A program made the position numbers and the translations under genes. Positions 5,250 to 9,552 of a DNA stretch of 9,552 nt are shown here, piece by piece (the stretch's first letter is position 1; the number at the start of each line of letters is the position of its first letter). The DNA lies in contig DATDTL010000034.1 in NCBI GenBank assembly GCA_035290885.1, positions 1-9,552 of the forward strand, given 5' to 3'. This DNA is from JACQID01 sp035290885. GTDB taxonomy: Archaea > Aenigmatarchaeota > Aenigmatarchaeia > GW2011-AR5. Under the pieces are notes generated by a model, which saw only the letters and a list, made by a program, of their open reading frames with translations, did no database searches and was not told the origin of the DNA.

Positions 5250-6503
5250 ATGGACAGGGTTCTTGTTGCCATTGTTGGCGTATTAGCGGGAGTTGTTTCG
5301 CTTTTCGCTGCGGGCATTATATCAACGGAGATTTTTGCGTTCGCGGCTTTTGCAGCCATGCTATCGTTTCTTTTGTATTCCGACAGGAAGCACGTGAAGC
5401 GGGAAGGCTTCGTGTTCATGAGGCGGACCAAGAAGGGGCGGGATTTCATAGACAGGATAGCCCGCGCAAGCCCGGCTTTCTGGAATGCCGTGGCGTACGC
5501 CGGCATAGCGGTGGGCGTGATAGCGTCACTGGCAATCATCTCGTGGCTTGGCGAAACCGCGTACAAGATACTTACCAAGCAGGCGGGAGGGGGCGGCGCG
5601 GGAATAATACTGCCCGGCCCTGTTTCCTCGCCGGTTTCGGTGCCCGGGGTTTTCATAGTGCCGTGGTGGATATGGATAATAGGGATAGTGTCAGTCGTGG
5701 TGCCGCATGAGATCATGCACGGGGTCATGTGCAGGATAAGCAAGGTAAGGATAAGCTCGGTAGGATGGGCGTTTTTCCTGTTCATACCCGCGGCGTTCGT
5801 GGAGCCGGACCAAAAGCAGCTTGCAAGGGCGCCTGTGGCAACGAAGCTGAAAGTTTATGCAGCAGGCTCTTTTGCGAACCTTGCGGTCGCCGGAATCATA
5901 GCGCTTTTGCTCACGTCAATATCAGGCGCGTTCGTGCAAACGGGAACGGCGTTTCCTTTCATAAAAGACTCGCCTGCCTATGATAGCAACCTTACAGGCG
6001 CGATAATTTCAATAGACGGCGCGCGCGTGATGAGCGCGGAAGATTTGAAAGTGATATTGGATGTGAAATCTCCCGGTGATACCGTTAGCGTGGGGCTGGT
6101 TGGCATAAAGAGCGGCCAGCTCACTCCCATATTCTCGGGGATATTCCCGTCGCATGCAGGGGTTGTTACCGGCGGCAGCGCCCGATTCGTGAACGTGACG
6201 CTTGGAGACAACAACGGCTCGGCTTACCTCGGGGTGTACCTGCGCGGCTCGGCTCCGGCGTACAGCGCCTCGCTTCCCGGCGTTGCGCTTTCGGCGTACA
6301 TGGTGCTTTTCTGGATATACACGTTCAGCTTGGGCGTTGGCCTGTTCAACCTGCTTCCGATGAAGCCGCTGGACGGCGGGCCGTTCTTCCAAGAATTGAT
6401 AGGCAAATACACGCCTCACGCCGAAAAGATAACGAAGTACGTGTCCATTGCAATGGCGATGCTGGTACTGTTCAATCTCTTTGGCGTTTATCTTGTCCCA
6501 TAG
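5250..6503 (+). CDS. Site-2 protease family (M50) intramembrane zinc metalloprotease with PDZ domain
   Basis: A 417-residue polytopic protease expected to cut substrates within the membrane plane. The zinc motif HEIMH (H153, E154, H157) lies at a hydrophobic segment (about 138-157). The third zinc ligand motif is FNLLPMKPLDGG (N367, P370, D375). The family's AAGSFANLAVAGI segment is at 204-216. A PDZ-like domain (about 232-285, with GAIISIDGARVMSAEDLKVIL) sits between the catalytic halves, as in RseP-type enzymes. N-terminal hydrophobic segments (4-24, 27-43, 82-100) and a C-terminal one (395-415) complete the topology. All catalytic residues are present, so it should be active. Such enzymes usually cut membrane-anchored regulators or leftover signal peptides; no substrate is identified here. 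The ATG at 5250 fits the TATA spacing. The next operon's TATA box starts 13 bp after its stop. Confidence 0.9.
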   Translation: MDRVLVAIVGVLAGVVSLFAAGIISTEIFAFAAFAAMLSFLLYSDRKHVKREGFVFMRRTKKGRDFIDRIARASPAFWNAVAYAGIAVGVIASLAIISWLGETAYKILTKQAGGGGAGIILPGPVSSPVSVPGVFIVPWWIWIIGIVSVVVPHEIMHGVMCRISKVRISSVGWAFFLFIPAAFVEPDQKQLARAPVATKLKVYAAGSFANLAVAGIIALLLTSISGAFVQTGTAFPFIKDSPAYDSNLTGAIISIDGARVMSAEDLKVILDVKSPGDTVSVGLVGIKSGQLTPIFSGIFPSHAGVVTGGSARFVNVTLGDNNGSAYLGVYLRGSAPAYSASLPGVALSAYMVLFWIYTFSLGVGLFNLLPMKPLDGGPFFQELIGKYTPHAEKITKYVSIAMAMLVLFNLFGVYLVP

Positions 6504-6515
6504 GGCAGTGTAACC

Positions 6516-6523
6516 TATAAATC
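6516..6523 (+). promoter_or_regulatory. TATA box of the surface-protein operon
   Basis: TATAAATC is centred about 25.5 bp before the ATG at 6545. It is the best consensus match in the window and predicts a leaderless first cistron. Confidence 0.65.
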
Positions 6524-6544
6524 CCACCGGACATAAGTAAACGC

Positions 6545-7096
6545 ATGGCGATAGATTGGGGAGAGGTCATGTTCCACACCTCTGAAAGGAGGAATCACAG
6601 GAACGCAATGATTGCCTTAATATTTCTTGCGGGCATTGCAGTCGCGGGGTATTATCTTGCGCCAACGGGCGGGGAAAATGCGGGTACGACGGCCACGCCG
6701 GTTGCGCAGGACGGGTCGGGAACGCAAAGTGCGACGGCGACCACGATAGCTACAAGTGTGTCAGATAATGTGGAATTGCAGAATAGTAATACAGGAGAAT
6801 CTTTGGAAAGCATATGTTTGAAACACGAAGGAACGGTTTCAAAAGTGAGTTGTCAAGAAGCCCGCCAATTGGTCCTGAACAATTACGAGGGCAATATAGC
6901 GTCCATTGATAAAGCAATGTTGAATACCTCAGGCGAAAACGGGCAGTCATCGGCTTATGCATGGGCAGTGATAGTTAATCTGGAAACCGAAATTGAGTTT
7001 CCATTCGGGAAAGCGGGGTCGCTTGAAATCTACGTGCCGTTTGACGAAAAAACATTATCCATAAACAAGATAATGACAGGGAGGATAAGTGCATGA
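6545..7096 (+). CDS. Membrane-anchored extracytoplasmic protein, function unknown
   Basis: A 183-residue protein with a short basic cytoplasmic N-terminus (ERRNHRN at 14-20), one hydrophobic segment (about 21-38), a Gly/Ala/Thr/Ser-rich spacer (41-75) and a globular domain (about 76-183). By the positive-inside rule the C-terminal domain faces outward. That domain has two cysteines (C91, C103), which could form a disulfide. Its pattern of a helix (SCQEARQLVLNNYEG) followed by strands (AYAWAVIVNLETEIEF, GSLEIYVPFDEKTLSINKI) recalls PepSY-like small domains, but the likeness is weak and I assign no function. The start fits a TATA box 25 bp upstream. The stop overlaps the start of the secreted protein gene (ATGA), so the two are translationally coupled and may act together outside the cell. 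Base composition drops sharply after about position 6760. Confidence 0.75.
   Translation: MAIDWGEVMFHTSERRNHRNAMIALIFLAGIAVAGYYLAPTGGENAGTTATPVAQDGSGTQSATATTIATSVSDNVELQNSNTGESLESICLKHEGTVSKVSCQEARQLVLNNYEGNIASIDKAMLNTSGENGQSSAYAWAVIVNLETEIEFPFGKAGSLEIYVPFDEKTLSINKIMTGRISA
7079..7084 (+). promoter_or_regulatory. Shine-Dalgarno sequence for the internal cistron
   Basis: GGGAGG ends 8 nt before the ATG at 7093, inside the end of the preceding gene. The other starts with promoters have almost no 5' leader. This internal one must recruit ribosomes on a longer mRNA, and it carries a strong anti-16S match. It fixes the start of the 631-residue protein. Confidence 0.65.
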
Positions 7097-8988
7097 GATC
7101 GTCATACATAATTTTAATTATACTCATAATTACCGGCATTAATTCAGCGGCAGGGCTTGCTACTCACAGCAGCGTAACAACATGCGTGGATTTGCAATTT
7201 CAACAGTGTTTTGCGACGGAAAACGACTGCTACGATGATATATCGTGCCCCCTTGATCATCTTGACGGTAGTTATTGCACGGACTGGGGAGAAGCCGCTC
7301 AGTGCGGCACCGGCGACAGAGAAGCATGGTGCGCCAAGAATAATTATTGCTATCTTAATTGCGAAGGCCCCTTAGCATACTATATATTTGCAAAAAAGAC
7401 GACGACATATTACGGAGCCGCATGCGATGGAGGTTCATGCATAGCTCCAGTAACATATACGGATTATTGTACCGGAGGCACGCAAAAACAAGCGTTTTAC
7501 TGTAAAAGTGACCATAGCGTGGATACACCTCTGGTTGATTGCCCCAGCGGTTACATATGCAGTGACGGCGCGTGCGTTGTGAATACTGCGGCCAGCACGA
7601 CTACAACTACCACGACAACATCGACTACTACCACGACAACCTCGTCAACGACCACAACCACAACCGTGCCAGGCGATACGTGTACGCGGGAATTCGTATG
7701 CAGCGGCAGCGACCTCTATTACCGCAACGCGGACTGCACTGCATCGTTCCAGAACACTTGCGCTTTCGGCTGCTCGGGAGGCTCGTGCAACGGGGCGCCG
7801 TCTTCAACAACTACCACCACAACCGTTCCGCCCGGATCAACCACGACTACAACATCGTCCACGACTACAACGACCGTGCCCGCGAACGTGTGCGCGGACC
7901 AAGCGTTCCCGGCAACTTACTGGCAACGGAACTGGTACGTTTATGACGGATCAAGAGGCGCGTGCCTAGGAACAGGCCCGCATCAGGATGCATTTAATTT
8001 TGTTGATGATTGGGGCCCTCGCAAGATAGCTTATGATTTATTAGATGGAATAACGTTTCAATCAACTAGGCGTTTTAGCGTTCAAGGTGGAGGCATCTAT
8101 AGCTTCGTCATTGGAGGCGATGACGGGGTTTTACTTAATGTGGATAATCAGCCACTAGTCAACGATTGGACTAATCATGCCTATAGGGAACAAACTGGTA
8201 TAAAAGAATTGCGAGAAGGAAGTCACACAGCGCAAATAGATTATTATGAGAGGTCCGCTCCACTAGGACCAATTTTAGATGTCAATTATGCTAAAGTTTC
8301 GTTCCGTGGCCCGATTCCAAACAAGGTCGTTGACATGGCGACGTCCAAGACCAGCTACGCACAGGGCGAAAGCGTGGACATGAACGCCCTTGTGACGGGC
8401 TGGGGTTTTGATCTTGGCGATTATATCGTCCGCTTCGGCATGGACGGCTTGGACACTGGCAAGCGATGCAGCTTCACTGTGGATACGACGGATTTAACGA
8501 CGGGAGTCAACTATGTGTGTACAAGGAACATGAATATAATGGCGACAGGCGACCACACACTCCGTGCCGGTGTTTATCAGGCCGACACGCCGATAAGCGG
8601 CGTCTGGGACGAGGAAGCCATCACTATCACTACGGCATCTTCTACCACGACTACGACGACGGTGCCGCCGCGAGAGTGTACGGCAGATTCTCAATGTCCT
8701 ATACCAGATGATGCATATGACGCTACCGGCACGAAAAACATATATTGCGACAGTCCGTTAGGAACGCCAAAAGTTGCGTCAGGACCCTATTCATACCAAT
8801 GTTATGCACCTTCGCAATGCCTTGGGAAACAAATAAATCCCGTTAGCGGCAAGCCATACGGCAATGAACTCTGTGCTCCTGCTTATTGCTGCACAGGAGC
8901 CCTTTCTTCTACTATAGTTGCCGGAGACGGGTATTGCGTGCCGGCATCAAGAAGGCTGGATTCTTTCAGGCAGATATGCGTTGGCTGA
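7093..8988 (+). CDS. Secreted multidomain cysteine-rich protein with PA14-like domain and Thr-rich linkers, adhesin-like
   Basis: A 631-residue exported protein. A signal peptide (about 1-20 or 1-23, hydrophobic IILIILIITGI) is followed by a Cys-rich region (31-161, 16 Cys), Thr linker 1 (168-192), a 6-Cys module (197-232), Thr linker 2 (237-262), a PA14-like domain (about 267-406), an Ig-like beta domain (about 410-513), Thr linker 3 (516-526) and a 10-Cys C-terminal domain (529-631). The PA14 match rests on GGIYSFVIGGDDGVLLNVDNQ and the EGSHTAQIDYYE strand. The adjacent D343-D344 resembles the calcium-binding Asp pair of sugar-binding PA14 lectins. Glycan binding or cell-cell contact is a reasonable inference. 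There is no C-terminal hydrophobic segment, so it is neither anchored nor an evident archaeosortase substrate; attachment may come from the coupled upstream membrane protein. The Thr linkers are likely O-glycosylated. Confidence 0.82.
   Translation: MRSSYIILIILIITGINSAAGLATHSSVTTCVDLQFQQCFATENDCYDDISCPLDHLDGSYCTDWGEAAQCGTGDREAWCAKNNYCYLNCEGPLAYYIFAKKTTTYYGAACDGGSCIAPVTYTDYCTGGTQKQAFYCKSDHSVDTPLVDCPSGYICSDGACVVNTAASTTTTTTTTSTTTTTTSSTTTTTTVPGDTCTREFVCSGSDLYYRNADCTASFQNTCAFGCSGGSCNGAPSSTTTTTTVPPGSTTTTTSSTTTTTVPANVCADQAFPATYWQRNWYVYDGSRGACLGTGPHQDAFNFVDDWGPRKIAYDLLDGITFQSTRRFSVQGGGIYSFVIGGDDGVLLNVDNQPLVNDWTNHAYREQTGIKELREGSHTAQIDYYERSAPLGPILDVNYAKVSFRGPIPNKVVDMATSKTSYAQGESVDMNALVTGWGFDLGDYIVRFGMDGLDTGKRCSFTVDTTDLTTGVNYVCTRNMNIMATGDHTLRAGVYQADTPISGVWDEEAITITTASSTTTTTTVPPRECTADSQCPIPDDAYDATGTKNIYCDSPLGTPKVASGPYSYQCYAPSQCLGKQINPVSGKPYGNELCAPAYCCTGALSSTIVAGDGYCVPASRRLDSFRQICVG
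7594..7668 (+). repeat. Low-complexity Thr-codon tract, linker 1
   Basis: A tract of ACN codons with a few Ser codons encodes a 25-residue Thr-rich spacer ending T-V. Synonymous Thr codons are mixed (ACG, ACT, ACA, ACC), so it is not a simple trinucleotide repeat. Confidence 0.85.
7801..7878 (+). repeat. Low-complexity Thr-codon tracts, linker 2
   Basis: Two Thr-rich runs separated by VPPGS encode residues 237-262. They closely resemble linker 1 at nucleotide level, offering homology for recombination between linkers. Confidence 0.8.
8638..8670 (+). repeat. Low-complexity Thr-codon tract, linker 3
   Basis: A short run encoding Ser-Ser, six Thr and V-P-P separates the Ig-like domain from the Cys-rich C-terminal domain. 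It is the shortest of the three linkers. Confidence 0.75.
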
Positions 8989-9013
8989 GGAGTTGCCCGT
9001 CAAAACAGCGACA

Positions 9014-9048
9014 TTTTCTATTATTTCTTCTGCATTTGTAAAGTGCAG
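9014..9048 (+). terminator. T-rich tract and hairpin between convergent genes
   Basis: A T-rich stretch (9014-9029) lies about 25 bp after the stop of the secreted protein gene and could terminate it. It is followed by an imperfect inverted repeat with arms CTGCA (9030-9034) and TGCAG (9044-9048), extended by TTT/AAA pairs with a bulge. The hairpin could mark the 3' end of either convergent transcript. Confidence 0.4.
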
Positions 9049-9056
9049 GAGTTCAC

Positions 9057-9552
9057 TTATTGGTCTTGGTATCTGTTCGCAGCTATGACAGGAGCTATCA
9101 AGTCAAGTCTCTTTTGCATATCAGCATTTCCATAAGCGACAAGCGCGCCTTTGATATCATCGTCTGTCAGGTGACCCTGTGCAGCCTTAAGGTCTTCAAG
9201 TGCGCGGAGAATAGTGCTCATTTGATTAGGATTAATGCCGATAAAGGCGATTGCGGCATTATGTGCATCATAATTCTTGGTTAAGTCAAATTGCCCCGTC
9301 CACGCCTGTTTGTAAATCGTTTCCATAGCGTCGTCGTTCATTTTAAACGTCTTTGGAGCGCCAGATGCGACATAGCTGTGGAACCATCTACTGCCAGCCT
9401 CTAGAAACCACCTCTTGCTATCTCCAACAAGATCGGCAATCATCCAACCAGATAATTCATCCGCAAGATGACCATTCTCATCCCCTCCAGTGAGGCTCAT
9501 GAAATACTGGTAATCCGGATTATCCGGATTCGCGGGATAAGAGCCTAATGTT
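9057..9552 (-). CDS. Hypothetical protein, 5' end outside the window
   Basis: An open frame runs leftward from the window edge to a TAA at 9059-9057, giving at least 164 residues. A Met at 9500 could be a start. However, the frame stays open for 17 more codons upstream (including PANPDNPDYQYF), and no TATA element lies 25 bp before that Met, so it is probably internal. The protein has no cysteine and no strong hydrophobic segment. It is predicted mainly helical, with aromatic-rich stretches (KRWFLEAGSRWFHSY) and an acidic C-terminal helical part (TDDDIKGALVAYGNADMQKRLDLIAPVIAA). I do not recognise the family. It converges on the secreted protein gene, 68 bp apart. Confidence 0.6.
   Translation of the reverse strand, partial: TLGSYPANPDNPDYQYFMSLTGGDENGHLADELSGWMIADLVGDSKRWFLEAGSRWFHSYVASGAPKTFKMNDDAMETIYKQAWTGQFDLTKNYDAHNAAIAFIGINPNQMSTILRALEDLKAAQGHLTDDDIKGALVAYGNADMQKRLDLIAPVIAANRYQDQ

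Noticed and set aside
5069..5710. Plus-strand open frame (213 codons) overlapping the S2P gene start
   Set aside because: It runs through the divergent promoter region and then out of frame through the S2P coding sequence, whose zinc motifs and TATA spacing identify the real frame.
5225..5785. Minus-strand open frame (186 codons) within the S2P gene
   Set aside because: It is antisense to the catalytic HEIMH region, has low-complexity composition, and has no promoter.
7594..7878. Repetitive Thr-codon DNA as a CRISPR array or tandem-repeat element
   Set aside because: The tracts are in-frame poly-Thr codons with varied third bases inside a continuous reading frame, without regular repeats and unique spacers.
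7093..8988. Secreted protein as a substrate of the nearby archaeosortase-like protein
   Set aside because: The C-terminus is a Cys-rich soluble domain ending RQICVG. It has no motif-plus-transmembrane-plus-basic tail of the kind sorting requires.

Overview
The window reads as chromosomal DNA from an archaeon. Evidence: a UbiA-family prenyltransferase of the digeranylgeranylglyceryl-phosphate synthase type (ether-lipid synthesis), an archaeosortase/exosortase-like membrane protein, and TATA-type promoters whose centres lie about 25 bp from start codons (leaderless transcripts). Secreted modules joined by poly-Thr linkers ending in V-P, and a long cytoplasmic coiled-coil protein, are reminiscent of DPANN archaea such as Micrarchaeota or Diapherotrites. 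That placement is inference, not proof.

Layout. Positions 1-123 hold the tail of a + strand gene, probably a winged-helix DNA-binding protein. It meets tail-to-tail a leftward block of four genes between 132 and 5029: in transcription order the archaeosortase-like protein (5029-4454), an 843-residue coiled-coil protein (4411-1880), a HAD-family phosphatase (1812-1063) and the UbiA prenyltransferase (944-132). Each has its own TATA-like element, so the block is not clearly a single operon. A 220-bp divergent region (5030-5249) separates it from a rightward block: an intramembrane site-2 metalloprotease with a PDZ domain (5250-6503), then a two-gene operon of a membrane-anchored 183-residue protein (6545-7096) and a 631-residue secreted, cysteine-rich, multidomain protein with a PA14-like domain (7093-8988). 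The operon genes overlap by ATGA, and the second start has the clearest Shine-Dalgarno sequence. A leftward gene of unknown function enters from the right edge (9057-9552, 5' end outside).

How the parts relate. Most genes concern the cell envelope: lipid synthesis, two polytopic membrane enzymes (sortase-like and S2P) transcribed divergently, and an exported adhesin-like protein with a membrane-anchored partner. No archaeosortase target signal is visible on any protein here. The most unusual points are a Ser where the archaeosortase catalytic Cys is expected, the 31/42-residue modular repeat of the coiled-coil protein, the consistent promoter geometry that revises two start codons, and abrupt base-composition changes inside both genes of the surface operon.
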